Shown one piece after another: positions 33,578-41,780 of a DNA stretch of 64,000 nucleotides; the first letter of the stretch is position 1, and every line of letters begins with the position of its first letter. The notes beneath the pieces are model-generated. The model was not told the DNA's origin, did not search any database, and worked only from the letters and a program-made list of their open reading frames with translations. The position numbers and the translations under genes are program-made. The stretch is from contig JBBFLV010000005.1 in assembly GCA_037478835.1 (NCBI GenBank), positions 62,001 through 126,000 of the forward strand, read 5' to 3'. Source of the DNA: 630D-37 sp037478835 (GTDB taxonomy: Bacteria; Chloroflexota; Anaerolineae; Anaerolineales; Villigracilaceae).

Positions 33578-34519
33578 TTAGCTACTTACGTGTGCCAAGC
33601 GCGGATCGAGTGCATCGCGCAGACCGTCACCGAGCAAGTTAAAGGCCAGCACCGTCAACATGATCGCCAGGCCGGGGAAGAAGACCAGATGGGGAGCGCT
33701 GAAGATCTGGTTACGCTCCGCGCCCAGCATCGAGCCCCATTCCGGCGTCGGCGGTTGTGCGCCCAACCCCAGGAAGGAGAGCGCAGCCGCGTCCAGGATC
33801 GCCGAGGCGATGCCCAAGGTCCCTTGCACGATCAGCGGCGTCAGCGCGTTGGGTAGGATGCGACGGAAAAGGATGTGGAAAGTGCTCCCGCCCAGCGCCC
33901 GCGAGGCCGAGACGTAATCCATCTCACGTACCGAGAGCACGCTGGCGCGCACGACGCGTGCGTAAGCTGGGATGGAGACAATGCCGATGGCGATCAACGC
34001 GTTGATCAGCCCCGGCCCGAGCACGGTGACGATGGCAATCGCCAATAGGAGCGCCGGGAAGGCCAGCAAAACGTCCATCACGCGCATGATGAGATTGTCC
34101 AGCCAACCGCCAAAATAGCCGGCCACCGCGCCCAAGACTGTGCCGATGACAATGGCAAAGGTCACCGTGGCGAAGCCGATGATCAGGCTCAGGCGTGCCC
34201 CATAGAGGATGCGGCTGAATTGATCGCGCACGTTGCCGTCAATCCCCATGATATGCTGCGGTTTGTCTTTTGGACAGCCGAGCAGGTGAATGCACGGCTT
34301 CTCACGGCGTTGCACCGGCTCCACGCCGATCAGCACCTGGTAGGGATCGTAGGGAGCGATCCACTGGGCCGTTAGGGCGATCAGGCTCAAAATGCCCAGG
34401 ATCACCATCCCGACGATCGCCGAACGGCGGCGGAAAAGGCGGCGCCAAGTAATGTGCCACAGGCTTACAGAGCGTAAGGAGAGTCCTTCAGCATCTAGGG
34501 GAACGGAAGTGGATGTCAT
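33578..34519 (-). CDS. Peptide-type ABC transporter permease (DppC/OppC family)
   Basis: A 313-residue inner-membrane permease with about six helices. The EAA loop contacting the ATPase reads SASRALGGSTFHILFRRILPN near 205-225, here cut to ALGGSTFHILF. An OppC N-terminal region (RRLFRRRSAIVGMVILG) precedes a Cys-containing periplasmic loop (CIHLLGCPKDKPQH). It ends the binding-protein/permease operon; no ATPase gene (dppD/F) is adjacent, so the motor must be encoded elsewhere. Confidence 0.9.
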   Translation of the reverse strand: MTSTSVPLDAEGLSLRSVSLWHITWRRLFRRRSAIVGMVILGILSLIALTAQWIAPYDPYQVLIGVEPVQRREKPCIHLLGCPKDKPQHIMGIDGNVRDQFSRILYGARLSLIIGFATVTFAIVIGTVLGAVAGYFGGWLDNLIMRVMDVLLAFPALLLAIAIVTVLGPGLINALIAIGIVSIPAYARVVRASVLSVREMDYVSASRALGGSTFHILFRRILPNALTPLIVQGTLGIASAILDAAALSFLGLGAQPPTPEWGSMLGAERNQIFSAPHLVFFPGLAIMLTVLAFNLLGDGLRDALDPRLAHVSS

Positions 34520-34525
34520 CGGGAG

Positions 34526-35608
34526 TTAATCCAGTCGAATGCGAGGATCGAGATAAGCGTAGGAAATATCCACGAGCAGGTTGATCACGACAAAGAAAAT
34601 GGCGATCACCACGGTAAAGGCCTGGACGATGCCGTAATCGCGGGCGGTGATCGCATCGTAGAGCGTGCGTCCGACGCCGGAAAAGCCGAAGATCGTTTCG
34701 GTGAGCACGGCGCCGCCCAGCAGGCTCCCTAGCGAGAGCCCGATCACCGTGGTGATGGGCAAGAGAGAATTGCGGAAAGCATGCTTCAGCACGACCACCG
34801 ATTGAGGCAAGCCTTTTGCCCGCGCGGTGCGCACGTAATCCTGTCCGAGTACTTCCAGCATCGCGGAGCGGGTCATGCGGGCAATCAGTGCCATGGGAAT
34901 TGTTCCCAGCGCCAGAGCTGGCAGGATCAGATGCTGTACTGCATCCTTCAACAGCACCCAGTTGCGGGTCAAGAGGGCGTTCAGGATGTGCAGATTCGAG
35001 AGAAACTTAGCGGTTGCCGGCAGGAAACCACTTTCCGGCAGGCTCCATCCCCAAACCTCGTAAAACGGTGTACTGGTCATGCCGGCGCTTAGGCGGCCGG
35101 AAGGCGGCAGCCAGAAAGGCGTATCTTTGAGCAACAGGGAAAAAACGTAGGCCAGGATCAGTCCAAGCCAGAAGACGGGCATCGAGACACCGATGTTTGC
35201 CCAGAGCATGGTCAAAACATCAATCCAGGAATTGTGCTTGACGGCAGAAATCACCCCCAGCGGAATACCTACCAGAATGCTGACCAGAAGTGCTGCCAAG
35301 CTCAATTCGATCGTGGTCGGCAGGCGCTCGATCAGCAAGCGCGTGATCGGAAGTCCGTAGCGAATCGAAGAGCCGAATTCGCCGCGCAATACCTCTTTCA
35401 TGTAAATGCCAAATTGCACCGGGATCGGTCGATCCAGGCCGTGTTCACGAATAAAGCGATCGCAAACTTCTTGTGTGGCCTTCTCCCCTAGAATAGCACG
35501 GCACGGATCGCCGGGGATGAGACGCGCCAGAGCGAACGTAACCAGCAAAATTCCGAAAAGCACCGGAATCGAAGCTACCAGGCGACGCAGGGCATATTGC
35601 CAGATCAT
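34526..35608 (-). CDS. Peptide-type ABC transporter permease (DppB/OppB family)
   Basis: A 360-residue permease. The N-terminus YALRRLVASIPVLFGI is typical of DppB, as is the RLIPGDPCRAILGEKA region. The EAA loop is YVRTARAKGLPQSVVVLKHA, and the end is VDISYAYLDPRIRLD. It is slightly longer than usual because of an extra periplasmic stretch (about 170-225). The start is ATG 35608 with TAGGAG six bases upstream; the frame extends further through a hairpin and is not used. It pairs with the next gene to form the channel. Confidence 0.92.
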   Translation of the reverse strand: MIWQYALRRLVASIPVLFGILLVTFALARLIPGDPCRAILGEKATQEVCDRFIREHGLDRPIPVQFGIYMKEVLRGEFGSSIRYGLPITRLLIERLPTTIELSLAALLVSILVGIPLGVISAVKHNSWIDVLTMLWANIGVSMPVFWLGLILAYVFSLLLKDTPFWLPPSGRLSAGMTSTPFYEVWGWSLPESGFLPATAKFLSNLHILNALLTRNWVLLKDAVQHLILPALALGTIPMALIARMTRSAMLEVLGQDYVRTARAKGLPQSVVVLKHAFRNSLLPITTVIGLSLGSLLGGAVLTETIFGFSGVGRTLYDAITARDYGIVQAFTVVIAIFFVVINLLVDISYAYLDPRIRLD

Positions 35609-35629
35609 CTTTGCTCCTAATTGAAGCAT

Positions 35630-35657
35630 GCAGGATGGTGGTTCGCCACCATCCTGC
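35630..35657 (-). promoter_or_regulatory. Strong intercistronic hairpin
   Basis: GCAGGATGGTGG and CCACCATCCTGC form a perfect 12-bp stem with a 4-nt loop, between the binding-protein stop and the DppB ribosome site. No T-run follows on the transcribed strand, so it is more likely a 3' stabiliser of the binding-protein message or a partial attenuator than a full terminator. This fits the usual excess of binding protein over permease. Confidence 0.7.
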
Positions 35658-35680
35658 AAGTTTTTGAGTCTCAGGGAAAA

Positions 35681-37447
35681 CTACTTCTGCATCAAGCCCC
35701 AGAGGTAGGAGTAGTAATCCCAGAGGTTGGAGTTGCCCACGTGGGTCGGCGAGCCGGGGTTCAGGCCCATGTTGAAGGTCGCTACCACGTCTTCGGCATC
35801 CAGCTCGCTACCATCATGGAACTTCACACCCTGGCGCAGCTTGCAGACCCAGACGGTCAGGTCGGCATTCGGCTCGCAGGATTCGGCCAGGGCCGGTTCG
35901 ACGTCGGTGCCGTTGATCTTGTAGGAGTAGAGGGCCTCGATCACCTGCTCGCAGGCACGCAGCGATTCGCCATCGCTCTCATCGGCGCAGAAGAGGCTGA
36001 TCGGCTCGGCATTCTGCATCCAGACGAAGACGTTGCGATCGCCGGGCTTGGAGAAGGCGAAGAGTTCGTTCGAGAGCGGGCTGGCTTGCGGGTTGACCAC
36101 ATCCTTGCGGTAGGCAGTCGCCGAACCACCATGTGCCACCGGGATCATCGGCACGAACTCGCGGATGGCGTTGTTGGCTTGCTCATAGATCGGTTTCGCC
36201 TGTTCCGGATCGGCGATCTGCGCACCCTGGATCAGCGGCTCGTAGATTTCCGGCGGAATCTGGCCGAATTGCTGGGACTCCTTGCCGAAGTGGTAGTCCA
36301 GGAAGTTGGTGATGTGCGGGTAGTCCGCGCCCCAACCGAGCAGGTAGAGGCCGTCCAGTTTGCCGGCGCTGGCCGCTTCGATAAATGCCCCCGATTCCAT
36401 GACTACGATCTCGGCATCGATGTTCAGGTTCTGCTTGAGCTGTGATTGGATCTCTTCGGCCACGCGACCGGGTTCAGGCAGGTAGCCGCGCACCACGTCG
36501 CGGTAGTAGATCTTGGTCTGGAAGCCGTTCGGGAAACCAGCCTCGGCCAGGAGCTGCTTGGCTTTTTCGGGATTGAATTCGTACCACGGTTCACCGACGC
36601 AGCCGTTCGGAATGGCGCACGGCGTGAAGTGGCTGGCGACCTCAGAACCGGCAGGATAGAAGTTATCCACAATGCGCTGCCGATCGATGCCCATGGCCAG
36701 CGCCTGGCGCACCTTGATGTTGTCAAACGGCGGGACGGTATTGACCATGCCGATGTAGAAGACGTTCAGCGCCGGGCGCACCACCAGTTGAAGATTGGGA
36801 TCGCTGCGCACGGCCTCAAAATCGGCCGGGCCGACGTTGTCAATGCCATCCACCGTGCCGGCCTTCAGTTCGTTCAGGCGGGCGGCCGATTCGGATTGCC
36901 AGCGGAAGATGAGCGTATCGGCGCCGATCACGGCATCTTTATTCCAGTAATCCGGGTTCTTGACGAAAGTGATGCTCTCGCCGCGCTTCCACTCTTTCAG
37001 AATGTAGGGCCCGGTGCCGACCGGTTGTTCCAGACCTTCGGTGGTGCGCTTATCCGGCCCGGCGGTTTTCTCGATCCATTCTTTGGGCAGGATGCCGAAC
37101 ACGGAGAAAGCGATCTTGGAAAGGAAGGCCGGATCGGGGCGGCAGAGGGTGAAGGTCACGGTGTATTTGTCGGTGGCCTCGATGGATTTGAACTCGCCAC
37201 CGTAATCGCAATCCGGCACCGAGAGCGATTTGCCGTCATACGTGGCAATCGGCACAGGCGGGGGCGGAGTGGCCTCGGTGGGTGCCGCGGTGGGTGCCTC
37301 GGTGGGGGCAGCAGTGGCGGGTGGTTGAGTCGCGGGAGGCTGAGTGGCTGGCGCTTGGGTAGCAGCCGGGGTTTTGGGGGCGCAGGCGGCCAGAATCAAG
37401 CTGGCAATCACCAGAACGCCGAACAGGGAAAAGATTTTGGACTTCAT
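35681..37447 (-). CDS. Family 5 ABC substrate-binding lipoprotein, apparently circularly permuted
   Basis: A 588-residue lipoprotein (lipobox LILAAC, Cys22) with a Pro/Ala/Thr spacer to about residue 69. Residues 70-473 match the middle and end of SBP family 5 (TVTFTLCRPDPAFL, GTGPYILKEW, FDNIKVRQALAMGIDRQRIV, FNPEKAKQLLAEAGF). The block that normally opens the mature protein comes last, at about 474-588: QVIEALYSYKI, then LRQGVKFHDGSELDAEDVV. The order of blocks is therefore rotated, with new ends in the loop before DKYTVTF. It should bind peptides or similar solutes for the two permeases that follow. I believe similar orders exist in related bacteria but could not check. Confidence 0.85.
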   Translation of the reverse strand: MKSKIFSLFGVLVIASLILAACAPKTPAATQAPATQPPATQPPATAAPTEAPTAAPTEATPPPPVPIATYDGKSLSVPDCDYGGEFKSIEATDKYTVTFTLCRPDPAFLSKIAFSVFGILPKEWIEKTAGPDKRTTEGLEQPVGTGPYILKEWKRGESITFVKNPDYWNKDAVIGADTLIFRWQSESAARLNELKAGTVDGIDNVGPADFEAVRSDPNLQLVVRPALNVFYIGMVNTVPPFDNIKVRQALAMGIDRQRIVDNFYPAGSEVASHFTPCAIPNGCVGEPWYEFNPEKAKQLLAEAGFPNGFQTKIYYRDVVRGYLPEPGRVAEEIQSQLKQNLNIDAEIVVMESGAFIEAASAGKLDGLYLLGWGADYPHITNFLDYHFGKESQQFGQIPPEIYEPLIQGAQIADPEQAKPIYEQANNAIREFVPMIPVAHGGSATAYRKDVVNPQASPLSNELFAFSKPGDRNVFVWMQNAEPISLFCADESDGESLRACEQVIEALYSYKINGTDVEPALAESCEPNADLTVWVCKLRQGVKFHDGSELDAEDVVATFNMGLNPGSPTHVGNSNLWDYYSYLWGLMQK

Positions 37448-37526
37448 ACTCTCCTCCTAAGAAAGGTTGACCGGGGAATGGGACAGAAAGGAGCAGGATA
37501 GGAGATCGGCAATAGGATTTTCACCT

Positions 37527-37556
37527 CCTTTCGGCGAAAGGGATGCTTTAATTATA
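37527..37556 (-). promoter_or_regulatory. -10 box and leader hairpin of the ABC operon
   Basis: A TATAAT hexamer lies on the minus strand at 37551-37556. The predicted message starts near 37544 and carries a CCTTTC/GAAAGG hairpin (37527-37541) at its very 5' end, then a leader of about 95 nt before the binding-protein ATG. A 5'-terminal hairpin often slows mRNA decay. The -35 region is poor. Confidence 0.45.
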
Positions 37557-37723
37557 CCAGTGTCGATTCCAATCCGCGGTGCTCTGTAGGTCGAGGGTAC
37601 TCAGAAACATGATTTTTAGTGCAGCTCAGTTATACTGTAGGGGAAAGCACTTTTCGTTTAGCATCGATGAATCATGGCTATGAGACTTTTTTGAGAGTAG
37701 CAATACAGTCCAGGAGTACGTTT

Positions 37724-38158
37724 ATGTTCTCAATCCGTCTGGCTACAAACAGGGATGTGGATGCCATCTGCGCACTTGACCATGTTGCTCAACAAAACAA
37801 GCAACGTCATGCATTCGTTGAGCGCTCCGTGGGCGCGGGCAATTGCGTTGTTATCGAAGTCCCTCATCAAATTGTGGGTTACGGTGTATTGGAGTATTCT
37901 TTCTATGGATATGGGTTCATTGCCATGCTGTATATCCACCCTGAATATCGGCGGCAAGGGGCGGGAATGATGCTGATGCAGTATTTGGAGTCTATTTGCC
38001 AAACCCCCAAGTTGTTCACTTCAACGAATCTCTCGAACTTACCGATGCAATCCCTTTTGGCCAGGCTGGGTTACACTTTAAGTGGCGTGATTCACCATCT
38101 CGATGAAGAGGATCCGGAGTTGGTGTATGTCAAATACCTCAAGCACGGTGCCGGCTGA
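37724..38158 (+). CDS. GNAT-family N-acetyltransferase
   Basis: A 144-residue acetyl-CoA-dependent transferase. The fold signature is MLYIHPEYRRQGAGMMLMQYLE (motif A, R/Q-x-x-G-x-G/A form, cut here to YRRQGAG), preceded by beta strands (VVIEVPHQIVGYGVLE) and followed by FTSTNLSNLPMQSLLARLGY, the usual end of the fold. The start is ATG 37724 with CAGGAG eight bases upstream; the longer frame to 37619 lacks one. It stands alone between two minus-strand genes. Acceptor unknown. Confidence 0.88.
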   Translation: MFSIRLATNRDVDAICALDHVAQQNKQRHAFVERSVGAGNCVVIEVPHQIVGYGVLEYSFYGYGFIAMLYIHPEYRRQGAGMMLMQYLESICQTPKLFTSTNLSNLPMQSLLARLGYTLSGVIHHLDEEDPELVYVKYLKHGAG

Positions 38159-38201
38159 TAAGCCTATGTACCGATGAAGGAAAAAGGACAGCGATCGTTT
38201 C

Positions 38202-38957
38202 TCAAGGACGTAGGGAATAGACCACCAGATTGGCAAAGCGCACCGTGAGGGGGGTATCGCCGGCCGGACGGGCGAAGAAGCCGATCTGACCGCGGCTGAG
38301 TGTTCCATCCCGGACCTCGAACTGAAAGCGACCGTTGAGGAAAAATCGTAGCGTTTGATTTTGTGCCCAGATGCCCAAGCGAACGATGCCGGGAGCACCA
38401 GGTGGTGCATCCCCGCTCAAAGTGGGGGCGTATAGTGCATAGCGAAGTCCGCCGCTCACACGATCCAATCGCACTTGACCTTTGCAATCCAGGCCGTAAC
38501 GATAGGCGCCTTTTGCCTCGGAGCGAAAAAGCACCCCATAGAGATCCTCTCCTCGACATAGGTTGAGCTCGGCGGTTACTTCCAAATAGAAATTATCAAA
38601 GGTGGGGGCATTGCGCAGGGTGACCAGGTTGAAAGTTGGCTGTGCGGCCAGCACCAGAAAACCCTCTTGTATGCTGATGCTTCCTTGCGTTGAGCGGATC
38701 AATCCCCAGGCTTGTGGATCGGTAAAACTATCTGCCAGCCATACGCCGTTGATCGTCTCAAACCAATCCGGCGTGGGGGGGGCCGTCTGGATCGGGAGAG
38801 GGGTAAAGGTTGGGGTTGGGGGAAACCAAATCGGGGTCGGTGTTTGGCTCGCTGTGGGAAAAGCCAAGGGGGTAGATGGCCCAGGCGGCGGAGAAACGCG
38901 TAGGCAAGCACTTAGTGTCCAGATCATCACGAGAAACCAGAATGTTTTCCGGTGCAT
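38202..38957 (-). CDS. Lipoprotein with concanavalin-like C-terminal domain
   Basis: A 251-residue predicted lipoprotein: signal peptide and lipobox (TLSAC at 14-18), a Pro/Thr-rich spacer (about 20-63), then a beta-sandwich domain of the DUF1080/LamG type (FTDPQAWGL, FDNFYLEVTAEL, GVLFRSEAKGAYRYGLD, VRLGIWAQNQTLRFFLNG). Such domains bind sugars or serve as passive surface modules. No catalytic residues can be assigned. It is monocistronic and lies between the GNAT and threonine dehydrogenase genes. Confidence 0.75.
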   Translation of the reverse strand: MHRKTFWFLVMIWTLSACLRVSPPPGPSTPLAFPTASQTPTPIWFPPTPTFTPLPIQTAPPTPDWFETINGVWLADSFTDPQAWGLIRSTQGSISIQEGFLVLAAQPTFNLVTLRNAPTFDNFYLEVTAELNLCRGEDLYGVLFRSEAKGAYRYGLDCKGQVRLDRVSGGLRYALYAPTLSGDAPPGAPGIVRLGIWAQNQTLRFFLNGRFQFEVRDGTLSRGQIGFFARPAGDTPLTVRFANLVVYSLRP

Positions 38958-39026
38958 GGGCGCATCCCAGCTGCAGAAAAGCGTTGTAAAATACAGACGA
39001 ACTCATTCTAGCATAAGGAGAGTGCA

Positions 39027-40058
39027 ATGGCAAAAGAGACCGTGCTGGTGACCGGAGCATGTGGTGAGATCGGGCAGGCATTGGTGCAGGAGCTGGGAAA
39101 GAGGGGAAACACTCGCATCGTGACCTTGGACCTGGCGCCTTTGCCGGAAGAGTTGGTTCCGCTGGTGGATGAGCATATCCAGGGGGATCTGTTGCTGCGG
39201 ATCAAGCGACTCTATGAGATGGATTTTGATTGCATTTTCCACCTGGCGGCATTTTTATCCTCGAAGGCGGAAATTCTGCCGGAGGAAGCCCACCGTGTCA
39301 ATGTAGATGGCACATTTGAGCTGTTGTTGCTGGCGGCTCGAAAATCCGAACGGCGAGGACGGGCGGTGAAGTTTTTCTTCCCCAGTTCAATCGCCGTCTA
39401 TGGATTGCCGGATCGGAAGGTGAAGGAACAGGTGGGCGCCGTGCGCGAAGACGAATGGACCGAGCCGCGTACGCTCTATGGTTGCCATAAGTTAAGTGGA
39501 GAACATCTGGGGCGATATTTCGCTCGTTACTATGGACAGAAACATCTCGATGCCCATCCTCCGGCCATGGTAGATTTCCGCGGCTTGCGTTTTCCCGGCC
39601 TGATCAGCGCCTTTACGGTTCCCAGTGGGGGAACAAGCGATTACGGCCCGGAAATGCTCCATGCCGCTGCCCAGGGTAAGCCCTATGCCTGTTTCGTGGA
39701 TGCAGAGACTCGCTTACCTTTCATGGCCATGCCGGATGCGGTGCGCGCCATCCTGATGCTGATGGATGCTCCGAGTGCTAACCTTTCGCGTCGCAGTTAC
39801 AACGTGGGAAGCTTCAGCCTTACGGCGGAAGATTTCCGTCAGTGGGCCATACGGGCTTTCCCCGGGGCGAACATCACCTATGCGCCGAATCCGCGCCGTC
39901 AGGGGATCGTGGATTCCTGGCCGGCCGCGGTGGATGATTCGGCAGCGCGGGCCGATTGGGGTTGGCAACCTCATTATGATGTAGATCGCTTTTTTGAAGA
40001 GTATCTGTTGCCAAATATCCGTGAGCGATACCATCTGAGCCTGAAGACAACGATCTGA
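39027..40058 (+). CDS. L-threonine 3-dehydrogenase-like SDR enzyme
   Basis: A 343-residue extended SDR. The NAD loop VTGACGEIGQ is at 8-17 and the YxxxK pair is LYGCHKLSGEHLGRYF. The C-terminal half matches SDR-type threonine dehydrogenases closely in order: LRFPGLIS, GGTSDYGPEMLHAA, DTRLP-like ETRLPFMAMPDAVRA, DSWPAAVDDSAARADWGW. That enzyme oxidises L-threonine to 2-amino-3-ketobutyrate. A nucleotide-sugar epimerase is the alternative, but the DSWP region argues for threonine. The start has AAGGAG ten bases upstream. Confidence 0.8.
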   Translation: MAKETVLVTGACGEIGQALVQELGKRGNTRIVTLDLAPLPEELVPLVDEHIQGDLLLRIKRLYEMDFDCIFHLAAFLSSKAEILPEEAHRVNVDGTFELLLLAARKSERRGRAVKFFFPSSIAVYGLPDRKVKEQVGAVREDEWTEPRTLYGCHKLSGEHLGRYFARYYGQKHLDAHPPAMVDFRGLRFPGLISAFTVPSGGTSDYGPEMLHAAAQGKPYACFVDAETRLPFMAMPDAVRAILMLMDAPSANLSRRSYNVGSFSLTAEDFRQWAIRAFPGANITYAPNPRRQGIVDSWPAAVDDSAARADWGWQPHYDVDRFFEEYLLPNIRERYHLSLKTTI

Positions 40059-40232
40059 ACCGGCGAAGATAAGGCGCAGGGGAAGGAGGGGGCCTTGTTT
40101 CACCGAATTGTCTGGAGATAACAGGGTGAGTCTCAGCTCATAGACTAGGTGAGGCGCTCCTCTTTCCCCTGTCGGGTTTTGAGATTCAGTTCATTCGGTG
40201 TGCTGGATGAAGCATCCCCTATTATTCGCGGG
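40059..40232. other. Intergenic gap with weak long-range stem
   Basis: CAGGGGAAGGAG near 40077 can pair, with one wobble, with CTCTTTCCCCTG near 40160, followed by GGGTTTTGAG. It may act as a weak terminator for the dehydrogenase gene. Nothing else was recognised. Confidence 0.3.
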
Positions 40233-40238
40233 TATAAT
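40233..40238 (+). promoter_or_regulatory. -10 box for leaderless lipB
   Basis: TATAAT six bases before the lipB ATG at 40245. The normal 6-8 nt distance from -10 to the start site puts transcription on the ATG itself. No Shine-Dalgarno sequence lies upstream and the -35 region is weak. Confidence 0.6.
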
Positions 40239-40244
40239 CCCGTT

Positions 40245-41012
40245 ATGTCTTATCCCCTGCTGCGTGTGCTTGACCTGGGGCTGATCGAATACCGCCGTGC
40301 CTGGGAGTTGCAGGAGCGGATCGCTGTTCAGGTCGCTCACGGAGAGACCCCTCCCACCCTGCTGCTGTTAGAACATCCCCACGTTTATACTTTTGGTCGA
40401 CGCGGGCAGAGCGAGCATCTCTTGTGGGATGAAGCCGAACGTGCGCGCCGCGGTGTGGAGGTCTTTTGGGTTGATCGCGGCGGTGATGTGACCTATCACG
40501 GTCCCGGCCAGTTGGTAGGATATCCCTTGTTGCCACTGGGGACGGTTGATGCTCACCAGCGCCTGCCACAGGCCGATTACGTCGGTTATGTGCGCAGATT
40601 GGAGAAAGTGCTGATTCAGGCACTGGCGCATTTCGGCATCGTCAGTGGGCAAATTCCCGGCTTGACCGGCGTTTGGGTACAGGCCGATGTCTGGTCACGG
40701 TGTCCGCGTTGCCGGCCGGAAGACCGGCAGAAGCCGGCTAAGATCGCCGCGATTGGGGTCAAGGTGGACGCCAATGGCATTTCGCGCCACGGATTTGCCC
40801 TCAATGTCGCTCCGGAGATGGAGTACTGGCAGGGCATCATCGCCTGTGGTCTGGCCGATTATGCGGTGGTGAGCATGGCCGAGTTGCTGCCGAGCGCGCC
40901 GTCCATGGAGGAAGTCAAAAAAGTGGTTGTACAGGCCTTTCAGGAGGTCTTTGGGGTGGAAAAGGTGGAGATCGAAAAGCCCTCGCCAGAAGTGGTACTT
41001 TCGACCGATTGA
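40245..41012 (+). CDS. lipB: Octanoyltransferase (lipoyl synthesis)
   Basis: A 255-residue enzyme that moves octanoate from acyl carrier protein to lipoyl domains such as E2 and GcvH, the first step of lipoate assembly. Motifs are clear: LEHPHVYTFGRRG, DRGGDVTYHGPGQLVGYPL, catalytic Lys166 in KIAAIGVKV and Cys201 in GIIACGL. An insertion of about 15 residues (146-164) with a CPRC pair breaks the usual GVWV-to-KIAAIG stretch. It would serve the E1 complex encoded in the window. lipA is not seen. The following FHA gene is close behind. Confidence 0.92.
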   Translation: MSYPLLRVLDLGLIEYRRAWELQERIAVQVAHGETPPTLLLLEHPHVYTFGRRGQSEHLLWDEAERARRGVEVFWVDRGGDVTYHGPGQLVGYPLLPLGTVDAHQRLPQADYVGYVRRLEKVLIQALAHFGIVSGQIPGLTGVWVQADVWSRCPRCRPEDRQKPAKIAAIGVKVDANGISRHGFALNVAPEMEYWQGIIACGLADYAVVSMAELLPSAPSMEEVKKVVVQAFQEVFGVEKVEIEKPSPEVVLSTD

Positions 41013-41068
41013 AGTTTATTCGGAGAGAAGATATACTATATTCAAACCCAACCGCAATGGAGGAGAAT

Positions 41069-41680
41069 ATGTCACCCCAATTTCAGTTTATCATGCGCTC
41101 CGGGCCTGTGCCTGGGACGGTTTACCCGTTGGAAGGCGAGCAACTTATTATCGGTCGCGATCCTTCGAATGCGATTGTGATTAACGATCCTGAGGTTTCG
41201 CGTCGTCATGCCCGCCTGATGTTGCAAGGAGGTCGCTACGTGCTGGAAGACCTTGGGTCTACCAACGGCACGTTTGTCAACGGGCGGCGCTTGGGCGCTC
41301 CTTACGTGCTTAAACCGGGGGATGTAGTTTCGCTGGGTGAGACGATCGTCCTGGTGTTCGAGGCTGTGGCGTTCGATCCGGGCGCAACGGTGGTTTCGGC
41401 GAGCGCCAAAGCGCCGGCGGCGCCTCCGCCTGTGGTTCCACCGGTTGCTTCTTCGCCGCGTCCGGCAGCTCCGACACCGTATCCCCCTGCGGCTCCTGCA
41501 CCATCCCCGGCAGTGCCTCCTGCAGCGCCAAGCGGTCGCAAATTCCCGCTGCCGCTGCTGATCGGTGGAATTGCCTTTTTGCTGGTGATTTGCGCCTGTG
41601 GAGCATTCCTTTGGTGGGTAGATGCCACCTACCGCTGGTGCACCTTCTTCCCCTTCCTCTTCCCCGGTGCCTGTCCATAG
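41069..41680 (+). CDS. FHA-domain membrane protein
   Basis: A 203-residue protein. An FHA phosphothreonine-binding domain fills residues about 10-90 (IIGRDPSNAIVIND, VSRRHARL, LGSTNGTFVNGRRL carry the G-R, S-x-x-H and N-G conserved sites). A Pro/Ala-rich linker (about 105-155) leads to one membrane segment (about 165-188) and a short tail with two Cys. It could recruit phosphorylated partners of the Ser/Thr kinase at 47712-48743, which is inference. The start follows GGAGGAG. Confidence 0.88.
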   Translation: MSPQFQFIMRSGPVPGTVYPLEGEQLIIGRDPSNAIVINDPEVSRRHARLMLQGGRYVLEDLGSTNGTFVNGRRLGAPYVLKPGDVVSLGETIVLVFEAVAFDPGATVVSASAKAPAAPPPVVPPVASSPRPAAPTPYPPAAPAPSPAVPPAAPSGRKFPLPLLIGGIAFLLVICACGAFLWWVDATYRWCTFFPFLFPGACP

Positions 41681-41714
41681 ATCGAGTGGGCGGCGTTTCC
41701 TCAAGGCTTTTGCG

Positions 41715-41753
41715 AGAACGTCCGTTTGTGTTAGAGACAAACTCGGACGTTCT
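41715..41753 (+). terminator. Hairpin after the FHA gene
   Basis: AGAACGTCCG plus TTTGT pair with ACAAA plus CGGACGTTCT around a 7-nt loop, giving about 15 bp of stem. Only TTCTTAAA follows, so the tail is weak. It sits between the FHA stop and the MFS start. Confidence 0.65.
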
Positions 41754-41780
41754 TAAATCATCACAATCCGGAGTCACCTC

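Noticed and set aside
35681..37447. Frameshift or misassembly as the cause of the rotated binding protein
   Set aside because: Signal peptide, linker and all blocks lie in one uninterrupted frame, each block occurs once, and the stop codon is followed by a normally spaced permease gene.
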